The notes under the pieces were generated by a model. The model had not been told where the DNA came from. It saw nothing but the letters and a program-made list of their open reading frames with translations, and ran no database searches. From Opitutia bacterium UBA7876 (GTDB lineage Bacteria; Verrucomicrobiota; Verrucomicrobiia; Opitutales; Seribacteraceae), in contig DLRY01000095.1 in NCBI GenBank assembly GCA_002500665.1, positions 1 through 31,352 of the forward strand: DNA of 31,352 nucleotides, written 5' to 3'. The position numbers and the translations under genes are program-made. Below are positions 8,366 through 16,175 of this stretch, piece after piece (the first letter of the stretch is position 1; each line of letters starts with the position of its first letter).

Positions 8366-9144
8366 TAGTGGTTGAGCCTTTCTACCTGAAGGGTGGCCAG
8401 GCTGAGGAAAAAGAGGGTGAAGATGATCTGGTGGAGGATGGTTCCCGCGTCTACCAGTCCAACCGAAAAGTGCTGGAGCTTGTCCAGACCGTTCCCGATC
8501 GAACCTACGCTTGCATTCCAGAAGTCGGTCAAGCTGTCGATGGAGTCGGGGGAGGAAGTTTCACCGAATGAAAACGCCATTAGTGAGAGATAAAGGGTCA
8601 GAAGAGTAAAGGAAAGCATGCCTGCAACCATCTGGTTGTTCGTGACGGAGCTTGCGAAAATGCCTACCGAGGTGAAGCTCGCTCCGAAGACCATGAGGAA
8701 AAGCCATCCTCCGATCCATTGTTCGTACCGCGTAAAGCCCAAGCTTTCGCCCTGCTCGGGAAAAAGAAATAGAAGAAGGGCGGGAAAGCAGAAGGCAAAC
8801 CCGCAAATCAGGAGAAAGAAAAGATAGCTGGCACTCCATTTTCCGAAGACTAGGGAGACACTGCCGACTGGGGCGGACATCATCGTCTCGAGAGTACCCA
8901 GTCTTCTCTCCTCCGCGAAAGACCTCATGGTAAGGAAAGGAATCAGGGCGGGGGAACCGAAGACCAGTCCAACGACAAGAGAGGCAAGTGGAGGAAGAAT
9001 CCAATCCGTAGTGGCGAAACCTTCGATGAAAAAACGGAATCCAATGGCAAGCAGGGAAAGAAAATAAAAGCTCGCAACGTAAGTTGCCGGAGAGATGAAC
9101 AAACCGAAGAGTTCCGCCCTTAGAATAACCCAGTATTCACGCAT
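8365..9144 (-). CDS. ABC-2 family (GldF-like) transporter permease
   Basis: A 259-residue integral membrane protein with about six hydrophobic segments: SPATYVASFYFLSLLAIG, a second around LASLVVGLVFGSPALI, then ASYLFFLLICGFAFCFPALLLFLF, WLFLMVFGASFTSVGIFAS, MLSFTLLTLYLSLMAF and a last one near the C-terminus. The intracellular segment TMRSFAEERRLGTLETMMSAPVGSVSLVFGKW is the classic ABC-2/GldF coupling region (TMR-F-EE-R-GTLE). It sits between the ATPase (9-nt gap) and the GldG-like gene (1-nt overlap), as in gldA/gldF-gldG clusters. Transport substrate unknown. Confidence 0.9.
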   Translation of the reverse strand: MREYWVILRAELFGLFISPATYVASFYFLSLLAIGFRFFIEGFATTDWILPPLASLVVGLVFGSPALIPFLTMRSFAEERRLGTLETMMSAPVGSVSLVFGKWSASYLFFLLICGFAFCFPALLLFLFPEQGESLGFTRYEQWIGGWLFLMVFGASFTSVGIFASSVTNNQMVAGMLSFTLLTLYLSLMAFSFGETSSPDSIDSLTDFWNASVGSIGNGLDKLQHFSVGLVDAGTILHQIIFTLFFLSLATLQVERLNH

Positions 9145-9153
9145 GATTCACTT

Positions 9154-10191
9154 TCAACGGCTGGCTTCTCCTACTAGCACGGGTCGCTTCTTCTTTCTTC
9201 CCAGGTGATCTTGGTCTTCCCAGTTCTTCTTAGTAGCCCGGAGGAAGATGGTCTCGAGGTCGGGCCGGGTAATTTGAAATTCGGTGATCTTGAACTGCTC
9301 GATGCCCAGAAGTCGACGGAGAATCTTTTCCGCCACTTCCTCACCTTGGTCGGTCGAAAAGGTAAACCTTCGCTTACCCGTTACCTCGACGGGATCGTCT
9401 TGGATAAGTTCGCAGTTTTCGTCGATTGCTCTGATTGCTCTCTGTAGTTCCATTCGGTTTCCGTCCGCGACGATCTCGAAGATGGTCTTGTTGATGAATT
9501 CCTCCTGCAACTGGCGAAGCGTTCCTTCCGCCACAATCTGGCCATGGCTAAGGATAATCATTCTGTCGCAACAGGCCTCGACCTCGGACAGGATATGACT
9601 TGAAAGAAGGAAGGACACTTCACCCCGCAAGCGTTCCATCATTTTGCGGGTGACTGCCGATTGCCGGGGGTCCAAGCCAATAGTCGGTTCGTCCAGGATG
9701 ACAAGGCGGGGTTCCGCTAGAAGAGAGTCTGCAATTCCAACCCGTTGCCGAAACCCTTTGGATAGGTTTCCGATCTTTCTTTCGGAAACTTTTCTTTCCA
9801 GGTCGCAGATATCCAGGACGATCTTGATCCTCTCCCTTTTTCTGCTCCCTTCCAGTCCCTTCAGCCTAGCCCTGAAATTGAGGTACTCGATGACACGCAG
9901 ATCCTCTGGGAGGGGGTTGTTCTCGGCCAAGTAACCAATGTGTCTCCTGACCTCTCCTTCCTCCTCCGCAAGATCTACCCCGCAAACCTTAGCTTCTCCC
10001 GAGTCGGCAGGGATGAGGCCCGACAGAATGCGCAGAGTCGTGCTTTTGCCCGCTCCGTTTGGACCGAGGAACCCAACGATTTCACCTTTTCCGATTGAAA
10101 AACTGATCCCCTTCAATGCTTGAATGGCCCCGTATTTCTTTCGCAAGTTTAGAACCTCGACGATAGGGAGCGGCTTGCTTTCGGAACTCAT
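9154..10191 (-). CDS. ABC transporter ATP-binding protein (GldA/NatA-like)
   Basis: The cytoplasmic ATPase of the neighbouring ABC-2 exporter. Walker A GPNGAGKS is at 43-50, the signature is LSKGFRQR, Walker B/D-loop is LVILDEPTIGLDP, and the H-loop His is in LLSSHILSE. The Q-loop position reads GYLAENNPLPE, with Glu-Asn where many families have Gln, a change common in this subfamily. A ~100-residue C-terminal extension after the nucleotide-binding domain ends in a basic tail. I chose the ATG at 10191, which overlaps the coaX stop by 1 nt (TGATG). The TTG one codon upstream is unnecessary. The order ATPase-permease-GldG-DUF4340 indicates one complex. Confidence 0.93.
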   Translation of the reverse strand: MSSESKPLPIVEVLNLRKKYGAIQALKGISFSIGKGEIVGFLGPNGAGKSTTLRILSGLIPADSGEAKVCGVDLAEEEGEVRRHIGYLAENNPLPEDLRVIEYLNFRARLKGLEGSRKRERIKIVLDICDLERKVSERKIGNLSKGFRQRVGIADSLLAEPRLVILDEPTIGLDPRQSAVTRKMMERLRGEVSFLLSSHILSEVEACCDRMIILSHGQIVAEGTLRQLQEEFINKTIFEIVADGNRMELQRAIRAIDENCELIQDDPVEVTGKRRFTFSTDQGEEVAEKILRRLLGIEQFKITEFQITRPDLETIFLRATKKNWEDQDHLGRKKKRPVLVGEASR

Positions 10192-10967
10192 CAAGATACC
10201 TGAGCGAGTGTGTTTTCCAGATAGGCAAGGGCAATGCCTTCCAAGGTGAGGAATGGCCTATGCTCGAAATTTTCCAAGTCCAAGTGTCGGGCTGCGCCTC
10301 CGGCGAGTATTACGAGGGGGGCTTTCCCGCAGCTCTCCTTCACTTCTTTCTTCAAACGGTTTAGGATTCCGGTGATCATAGGTCCAAAACCCAGCCTTGC
10401 TCCCAAGAGCATGGCATCGCTCGTTGTTTTTCCGATGGGAGATTCGGGAGCCTTGCTCCCGTACGCGACCTTGGGCAAAAGAGCAGTATTTTGATGGAGG
10501 AAATCCAAAAATCCCTGGGGTCCAGGGGCAATAACTCCCCCCAGGTAGCCATCCTCCTCATTGACCACGTCGAAAGTAGTCGCAGTTCCAACGTCGATTA
10601 CGATGGCGGGCAACTCGGAGGTCCTGTGAACGGCGAAGGAGTTGGCGATTCTGTCAGGGCCGATCTCTTCCGGGCATGGGTAGGCAATGGGGAAATCAAG
10701 GCAAGTGCGGTTAGTGAGGCAAAACAACTCCTTGTTCGAAGCTATCGCCCATTTGACCAGTTCGATCTCTGCAGGTGGGCAAACGGAACAGTAGCAAAGA
10801 GGGGAAGAGCCTTTCCCCGTGCCCTTCAGAAGGATTTCGGGGTTATCAATGAAGCGATTGGTATCGATGAATGCATCGTCGGAAATACGGCTTTCCCGAA
10901 AGATTCCCATCCGACAAGTTGAGTTACCTAAGTCTAAGGTTAAAAGCTTTTTAGGAGAACTATTCAT
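10191..10967 (-). CDS. coaX: Type III pantothenate kinase
   Basis: Phosphorylates pantothenate, the first step of CoA synthesis. The 258-residue protein has the ASKHA-fold motifs of CoaX: phosphate-1 loop LDLGNSTCRMG (11-21), adenosine/pantothenate segment DVGTATTFDVV, GGVIAPG, and phosphate-2 motif VILAGGAARHL. Length is typical for the family. The start ATG overlaps the birA stop in an ATGA arrangement, and its own stop overlaps the ATPase start, so translation is probably coupled on both sides. BirA and CoaX are adjacent or fused in several other bacteria, which supports both assignments. Confidence 0.93.
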   Translation of the reverse strand: MNSSPKKLLTLDLGNSTCRMGIFRESRISDDAFIDTNRFIDNPEILLKGTGKGSSPLCYCSVCPPAEIELVKWAIASNKELFCLTNRTCLDFPIAYPCPEEIGPDRIANSFAVHRTSELPAIVIDVGTATTFDVVNEEDGYLGGVIAPGPQGFLDFLHQNTALLPKVAYGSKAPESPIGKTTSDAMLLGARLGFGPMITGILNRLKKEVKESCGKAPLVILAGGAARHLDLENFEHRPFLTLEGIALAYLENTLAQVS

Positions 10968-12016
10968 TCTTTTAACGTGACTTCACCGGCCTGGATGGCC
11001 TTGGTTCGTCCGTTTTTCAGCTTGAGCTGGAGGGCCCCGGATGAGTCAATTCCCCTAGCCGTTCCAACCATCTTCTTCTTGCCTCCTGAAACAACGACTC
11101 TGCGGTCGGCCAAGGCATCGAGTTCGTTCCATTTCCCGACCAGATTCTTTTCAGTCTCACCCTTCAGGCAAGCGGCATATCCGGTTAAGGTGGCCTTGAT
11201 TACCTTGGCGGCAATCTCGTGGATCCGGAAACTTTCACCCTTGAGATCCTCGAGTGAAGTCGAGATTTTTGCCAGGGAACTAGGGAATCTCTTAAGTGGG
11301 CAGTTGACGTTGAGGCCAATGCCGAAAACCAGTGACCTGACGCGCTCGCAATCAATGGACGCTTCAGTCAGCATGCCACCGACCTTTCCCTTGTCGTGAA
11401 CGAGATCATTGGGCCATTTCACGGAAATACCCTCGATACCAGTGAGGGATCGCAGGAGAGTTGCGATTTGAATTCCCTGCCAGAGAGTAAAGGACCTCAA
11501 TTTCAAGATGTCGACGTTTGGCATGAATCCAACGGACAGGTAGAGGTTTCCGCCACGAGGACTGTGCCAGCTGCGACCAAGTCGGCCTCTTCCCTCTTTT
11601 TGGGAATTTGCCAATACTGCGAAAGGACCTTTTTCACCGTTGGCAAGCAGCCTTTCGGCAAATGAATTCGTGCTGTCCACCTCATCATGGACGAAAACCT
11701 TGCAGGTTTTTCCCGATTCCCTCATCCATGCCTCCAGCAAGGGCTGGTTAAGTAAGTCGGGTTCCGCCGCCAAGCGGTAGCCTCGGTTCTGCGAAGCGTC
11801 TATGGAAAGCCCCTGCCGCCGAAGCTTGTTGATTCTCGACCAAACCCCAACTCTGGACATTTTGAGCTTTTGGGCCAATAGGCTTCCGGAAACATAGTAT
11901 GGTGATGAGGCAAGTAACATGCGGAGCACGTAGGAACTCGGGTTCTCGCTCGCCTTCACCCGCTTGGCGACCGGTGACTTTATGCTCTTTCTTTTGCCTG
12001 AGGGATATTTGGACAT
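10964..12016 (-). CDS. birA: Bifunctional biotin-[acetyl-CoA-carboxylase] ligase / biotin operon repressor type BirA
   Basis: Attaches biotin to AccB through biotinyl-5'-AMP. The 350-residue protein has a Lys/Ser-rich N-terminal tail of ~25 residues, then a winged helix-turn-helix (VSGSLLAQKLKMSRVGVWSRINKLRRQG). The catalytic domain follows with DEVDSTNSFAERLL, the adenylate-binding loop GRGRLGRSWHSPRGGNLYLS, KWPNDLV, and GIGLNVN. A small C-terminal domain closes it (VGTARGIDSSGALQLKL). The DNA-binding domain suggests it could also repress transcription, but no operator is recognised here. I chose the ATG at 12016, after the nadC stop. The frame extends to 12151, but that adds 45 residues lying within nadC and unlike BirA. 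A 16-nt gap follows nadC, and a 4-nt overlap leads into coaX. Confidence 0.93.
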   Translation of the reverse strand: MSKYPSGKRKSIKSPVAKRVKASENPSSYVLRMLLASSPYYVSGSLLAQKLKMSRVGVWSRINKLRRQGLSIDASQNRGYRLAAEPDLLNQPLLEAWMRESGKTCKVFVHDEVDSTNSFAERLLANGEKGPFAVLANSQKEGRGRLGRSWHSPRGGNLYLSVGFMPNVDILKLRSFTLWQGIQIATLLRSLTGIEGISVKWPNDLVHDKGKVGGMLTEASIDCERVRSLVFGIGLNVNCPLKRFPSSLAKISTSLEDLKGESFRIHEIAAKVIKATLTGYAACLKGETEKNLVGKWNELDALADRRVVVSGGKKKMVGTARGIDSSGALQLKLKNGRTKAIQAGEVTLKE

Positions 12017-12032
12017 CCTTGAAGTATGAAGG

Positions 12033-12932
12033 CTATCGCCAGTCCAGGCCAAGGTCCAGCCAGCGGCTGGCATGGACTGGAGCTCCGCTGGAAACAAAAT
12101 GAGGTTTAGCTTGAGCATAGAGGGACACGTTTTGCTCATTGATTCCCCCACTGGCCTCTAGAACCGCTTGATTGAGGTTTATTTCGGTCGCCGTGACGAT
12201 GGCCTCAGGCGAAAAGTTGTCGAGCAGGATGGCGTCTGCTCCTCCTTCCAGAGTCGGACGGATTTGATCCACCTCGTCTACCTCCACTTGGAGAAGGACT
12301 TGAGGCTGATTCCGTCTAATATCCTTTACGAACCGTTCGAGTTTTGAAGGGGAATCCACTGAAGATGCGGCGAGGTGATTGTCCTTGATCAAGATCCTGT
12401 CGTAAAGGCCCATACGATGGTTATAGCTTCCCCCGCAGGCGCTGGCATACTTTTCGAGCATCCTCATGCCCGGAGTTGTCTTTCGCGTATCAAGCAAGCC
12501 GACACCGTGGGGTTCCAGCGTGCGTTTGAAACGGTGGGCGCAAGTTGCAACGCCCGAGAGCCTCTGCATGAAATTCAAGACGGTTCTCTCCACCATCAGA
12601 ATCTCAGCTTGCAGACCTTCGAGGATGGCTACGCAATCACCAGGCTCGAGCTCCTGCCCGTCTTCCTTTTCCTTGCATACTCGTACGCTGGTAGCTCCAA
12701 ACTCGCTTGCAATGATGGGGATGAGACTGGTCCCACAGACAATCATCTTTTCCCGGGCCACGATCCTCGCCTCCCCATGCCCGGAAATTCGGCACGATTC
12801 GGTGGTCAGGTCGCCGCAGTGCTTGTCCGTACCCTTCCGTCCCAGATCCTCATTGTGGCACAGATGGAGGTGGGATTGAATGAAGTCCCGGTCGATCTCA
12901 TCCCAAGTGATTCGATTCCTGAATCGATCCAT
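12033..12932 (-). CDS. nadC: Nicotinate-nucleotide pyrophosphorylase (quinolinate phosphoribosyltransferase)
   Basis: Converts quinolinate and PRPP to nicotinate mononucleotide in de novo NAD synthesis. Family landmarks are present: EDLG...GDLTTE near the N-terminus, ERTVLNFMQRLSGVAT, LDTRKTTPG with the substrate-binding Arg-Lys, ACGGSYNHRMGLYDRILIKDNH, the VEVDEVDQ strand with its Glu, and AILLDNFSPE. Length of 299 residues is normal. I start at ATG 12932 (MDRFRNRITWDE). An in-frame TTG at 12962, overlapping the purA-like stop as TTGA, would add 10 residues and is a real alternative; neither has a Shine-Dalgarno. nadA and nadB are not in the window. Confidence 0.93.
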   Translation of the reverse strand: MDRFRNRITWDEIDRDFIQSHLHLCHNEDLGRKGTDKHCGDLTTESCRISGHGEARIVAREKMIVCGTSLIPIIASEFGATSVRVCKEKEDGQELEPGDCVAILEGLQAEILMVERTVLNFMQRLSGVATCAHRFKRTLEPHGVGLLDTRKTTPGMRMLEKYASACGGSYNHRMGLYDRILIKDNHLAASSVDSPSKLERFVKDIRRNQPQVLLQVEVDEVDQIRPTLEGGADAILLDNFSPEAIVTATEINLNQAVLEASGGINEQNVSLYAQAKPHFVSSGAPVHASRWLDLGLDWR

Positions 12933-12958
12933 ACAGGAGGGGAGGGCGCTTACGAAGG

Positions 12959-14527
12959 TCAACGGACTGATGGAGTAAGGTTACTATGGGCAACAAGCTC
13001 ATCAGTAGAGGGCACGTCCGAGATGATTTGGCCCGGGTCAGGCCCGATTCCAATGAACCTGACTTTCGGCAACTTGGAGGATTCGATGCCATCGGGAAAA
13101 GCTGCTTCGAGCAAACTGGAGACCATCCTTGAGACATATGCCTTTGTTTCCGAAGGGAGCTCAGCGTAGGAAGAAAGCGATCCTATGTCCGTATCCCATC
13201 CCTCCATTTCTTCGTATACGGGGGTAAGTTCTCTGCGAACTTGCTCGCTTCTAGGAACTTCCCTGATAATGGATCCGTCCTTTTGGCGGTAGGCGACGCA
13301 GATCTTGAGCTTGCAATCGATCCCGTCGTCCAGAGTCAAAGCATCAAGCTTATTGATAACAAGCTCATCGAAACCTCCAAATCGGAGGGCATTCCCTTTT
13401 TCAACGGCATCAAACCACCCAACCATCCTTTGCCGGCCGGTTGAGGTCCCGAATTCCAACTTGGCCAGTTTGCGACCAAGGGCATCGGCTTCATGATCGA
13501 TCCTAGTAAGGAAATGATGCGTCCCGACCTTGGTGTCGTAGGCTTTGCAGCAACCGATCTCCCTCACTTCCCGCAGAGGAATTCCACCGGAGTGGAAAAG
13601 CTCCGATCCGGTGGTGTGCGAGGCGGTTACGTTGGGAGTGAACCCGTGCCTCTTATCCAGCCAATAGGCTTGCCCGAATTCCGCCACGATTGGCTGGCTT
13701 GAGGGCTTGTTTCCGAGGAGGAAGGGACGGATGTCGCCAATGCATGAAACGAGTTCCACTCCAGCCTGCCAATAGACCTCCTCGAGAAGCTCGAGGTTAA
13801 GCGCATAAGGCTCATTCGCTCGAAACCTAATGAAATCAAACTCCTCCGGGGAGAAAATTTCCCCCTCTATGGAATCTTCGTTTGCTCTCTTCTCAGCCTC
13901 TGTGAGGGTCTCGAAGAAGGAAAACCAGTCCTTCTCGGAAACCTTGCAGACGTGCCTGATGGTGTCGGTTGCCCGTTGGACGCGTCCCTGCAAGGCCGAT
14001 GAAAACCCTTTCCTGTCCTGTTTGAAGGCAAGGTAGAACATTTGCCACTGACCGGTCTCGTCAGAATAGGCGGGGCTGATTCCCCGACCCGTGGACCCTC
14101 TATTCTCCATTCCAAGCTGCTTGATACGGTAATCTTCCCAGGCAAGATCGAGAAGCCTGTGCGAGAGGTCGCTGACTTGGGTTTTCTCGTCGATGATTAG
14201 CCGAGAGAGCACCGAGAGCCCTCTTGCCTCCAAGGGCTTGGCTTCCCAGAGGAATTTTCTTGGGTCGGCGACTACACCGGCTCCAATCAAGAGTTGAGGC
14301 ACTCGTGGATTCCCTACCCCGGAAGGAAGCAGGTTTAGCTTGAGCCCGGCCGCAGTGTGACCGGCGTTGGCTCCTCCGTTCACTTTCATCACGCCCGCCG
14401 CAGGCTTCCCGGAGACGCTCTCGATTTCCTCGAGGATTTCATGAACGACACGGCCCTTGCCCTCGTCGCCCATACTTATACCCATCACGGAGATAAGGCT
14501 CGCAGTACTTTCCGGGCAAGTTTGCAT
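12959..14527 (-). CDS. purA: Divergent adenylosuccinate synthetase
   Basis: Probable GTP-dependent condensation of IMP with aspartate, the committed step to AMP. Recognisable PurA landmarks, in order: GDEGKGR (20-26), NGGANAGHT (50-58, general-acid His), the IGAGVV strand, STGRGISPAY (145-154), FGQAYWLD (284-291, for the usual GAQGTLLD), FTPNVTASHTT, KAYDTKVG, GTSTGRQR (360-367, keeping both arginines of TGRxR), NKLDALT (392-398), VAYR, and IGPD for STGPD. At 522 residues it is about 90 longer than the ~430 norm. The extra length is chiefly between residues ~155 and 280, where the ARRGLR segment of E. coli PurA is not recognisable. It follows guaB by 20 nt, so both enzymes consuming IMP are coexpressed. 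A changed specificity cannot be excluded. Confidence 0.82.
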   Translation of the reverse strand: MQTCPESTASLISVMGISMGDEGKGRVVHEILEEIESVSGKPAAGVMKVNGGANAGHTAAGLKLNLLPSGVGNPRVPQLLIGAGVVADPRKFLWEAKPLEARGLSVLSRLIIDEKTQVSDLSHRLLDLAWEDYRIKQLGMENRGSTGRGISPAYSDETGQWQMFYLAFKQDRKGFSSALQGRVQRATDTIRHVCKVSEKDWFSFFETLTEAEKRANEDSIEGEIFSPEEFDFIRFRANEPYALNLELLEEVYWQAGVELVSCIGDIRPFLLGNKPSSQPIVAEFGQAYWLDKRHGFTPNVTASHTTGSELFHSGGIPLREVREIGCCKAYDTKVGTHHFLTRIDHEADALGRKLAKLEFGTSTGRQRMVGWFDAVEKGNALRFGGFDELVINKLDALTLDDGIDCKLKICVAYRQKDGSIIREVPRSEQVRRELTPVYEEMEGWDTDIGSLSSYAELPSETKAYVSRMVSSLLEAAFPDGIESSKLPKVRFIGIGPDPGQIISDVPSTDELVAHSNLTPSVR

Positions 14528-14547
14528 GCTTGTGATTGCAGGAAGGA

Positions 14548-16101
14548 TTAGGTACGGGTGAAATCGCTTCGCTTGACCTCAATCACGTCGTGAGGGGAAG
14601 ATTCCTTCTGCCCAGCGGGGGTGACCTGAAGGAACCTTGCCTTCTCTCTCAAGGCCTGGAGATCCTCGGCGCCAAGATATCCGAGACCAGCTCTCAGACC
14701 GCCGGTAAGGCTCTCGATGGTTTCACTGACGGATCCAGCCACTTCCTTGAGTGCTTCGATTCCCTCCGGGGTACTCTTGGCGAGCAAATCCTCCTCACTG
14801 TGACCATAACGGGCCGCGGAGCCCTCCTTCATAGCCTCCATGCTGCCCATGCCGCGATACTGCTTATAGTATTTTCCCTCGATTTCGATGATTCTGCCCG
14901 GGGCTTCCTTGCATCCGGCGAGCAATCCCCCGCAAATAACGGCTTGGGCGAGGGTCAGGGCCTTCACGATATCACCGGATTTCGTTATTCCTCCGTCGGC
15001 CAATATGGATGCGCCTTTATTCCTCGCTCCCACGGTGGCCGCATACAGTGCGCTCATCTGTGGAACCCCAACACCCGCCACGACCCTAGTCGTGCAAATT
15101 GAACCGGGCCCCTGACCTACCTTGATGGCATCTGCACCGGATTCGACGAGAAATTCCACGCCTTCTCCCGAGGTAACATTGCCTGCCAGAATGGTAAGCT
15201 CGGGAAAGGACTCCCTTATGAAGCGGGTCGCGTCTCCGACTCCCTTGGTGTGCCCATGGGCCGTTGAAACGGCAATTACGTCGAGCCCCTTGTCCACCAA
15301 CTCCTCAACATGCGTCCGGATGTCTTCCCTGTCCATTTCGCCGTCCGAGTTCCTCGGAACGGAGATTGCGGCGCCGCAAAGGAGCCGGAACTTCGCGTCC
15401 CTGGCGGGCTTAACGTGATCCCGACTTTCCTCCATAATGCGTTCGATGTCGCTAAGGGTGTAGAGACCCCTGAGGCAGTCGTTCTTGTCCACGACGAGCA
15501 ACTTGTGGATCCCCATGTGCTTGCTGAAGAAATCATCCGCAGTCTTGATGGGGTCGGTTCCTACCTCATTCTCGCAAATAGTGTAGACTTCTCCCCTGGC
15601 AAGCATTCCGTCGGTAACCCTCCGTTCCCGGTATCTCTTCTTGACCACTCTACCCGGAAGCAACCCGAGCAACCTACCCTTATCATCAACAATCGGAAAG
15701 GTGCGGAACTGGAAGTGTTTGTCCTCGATCAGCTGGAGGACGTCTCCTATTTGCTTGTCGGCGGTAATGGTAATGGGGTCCTGAATGAGCCCGTGGACGT
15801 GATACTTGACCCTGGCGACCTCCTTGACCTGCTGCCGTTTACTCATGTTGTAATGGATCAAGCCAATGCCTCCGCAGAGGGCCATGGCAGTCGCCATGTC
15901 GGATTCGGTCACCGTGTCCATGTCGGACGAAAGGATGGGAACGCTGAGCTTGATGGACTCTGAAAGGGTCGTCTCCAGCCTGACTTGCCTCGGCAACACC
16001 TCGGAATAACGAGTGGCGAGGGAAATGTCGTCGAAGGTTAGACCGGAAGGAAAGCATTTCCGGAAAAAATCATCTGCCTTCAAGTAAAAGTCTTCATCCA
16101 T
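14548..16101 (-). CDS. guaB: IMP dehydrogenase with CBS domains (unusual substitutions)
   Basis: NAD-dependent oxidation of IMP to XMP, committing to GMP. The 517-residue TIM barrel begins GLTFDDISL. It carries a paired CBS insert at ~100-220 (HVHGLIQDPITI...; TADDFFSKHMGIHKLLVVD), catalytic Cys336 in GPGSICTTR, the flap YRGMGSMEAM, the Arg-Tyr dyad in SAARYGHS, and a C-terminal TPEGIEALKEVAGSVSETI segment. The CBS pair, flap and dyad argue against GMP reductase. Three usually conserved positions differ: VSTAHGH instead of V-D-T/S-(A/S)-HGH, VGQGPGS instead of VGIGPGS, and CGGLLAG instead of VG-S-L/M-(L/F)AG. It is the first gene of the long minus-strand run, reading away from menC. Confidence 0.93.
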   Translation of the reverse strand: MDEDFYLKADDFFRKCFPSGLTFDDISLATRYSEVLPRQVRLETTLSESIKLSVPILSSDMDTVTESDMATAMALCGGIGLIHYNMSKRQQVKEVARVKYHVHGLIQDPITITADKQIGDVLQLIEDKHFQFRTFPIVDDKGRLLGLLPGRVVKKRYRERRVTDGMLARGEVYTICENEVGTDPIKTADDFFSKHMGIHKLLVVDKNDCLRGLYTLSDIERIMEESRDHVKPARDAKFRLLCGAAISVPRNSDGEMDREDIRTHVEELVDKGLDVIAVSTAHGHTKGVGDATRFIRESFPELTILAGNVTSGEGVEFLVESGADAIKVGQGPGSICTTRVVAGVGVPQMSALYAATVGARNKGASILADGGITKSGDIVKALTLAQAVICGGLLAGCKEAPGRIIEIEGKYYKQYRGMGSMEAMKEGSAARYGHSEEDLLAKSTPEGIEALKEVAGSVSETIESLTGGLRAGLGYLGAEDLQALREKARFLQVTPAGQKESSPHDVIEVKRSDFTRT

Positions 16102-16137
16102 AATTGGTTCTTACGTCATCGTATGAGTTAGGTTTAT

Positions 16138-16166
16138 ATGATAGAAAGCATCACATATTCCCACAA
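16138..16166 (-). promoter_or_regulatory. Candidate sigma70-type promoter for guaB operon
   Basis: On the minus strand TTGTGG (16161-16166) and TATCAT (16138-16143) are separated by 17 nt, about 37 nt upstream of the guaB ATG in the 74-nt gap between guaB and the divergent menC start. The -10 matches the consensus at five of six positions; the -35 is weak. I did not find an equally good promoter for menC in the opposite direction. Confidence 0.35.
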
Positions 16167-16175
16167 GTTTATTCC

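Noticed and set aside
6755..10191. Gliding motility operon
   Set aside because: Only the ABC part resembles gld; no other gliding genes are in the window, and these ABC systems occur in non-gliding bacteria.
12017..12151. N-terminal extension of BirA into nadC
   Set aside because: Adds 45 residues unlike BirA, entirely within the nadC 3' end; the ATG at 12016 gives a normal HTH-ligase protein.
12375..13169. 264-codon plus-strand open frame opposite nadC and the purA-like gene
   Set aside because: Spans two well-supported minus-strand genes in antisense and shows no recognisable domain.
15310..15963. 217-codon plus-strand open frame inside guaB
   Set aside because: Antisense of the CBS region of guaB; no independent evidence.
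14548..16101. Reading guaB as GMP reductase
   Set aside because: CBS pair, GMGS flap and Arg-Tyr dyad are IMPDH features; only a few substitutions are reductase-like.
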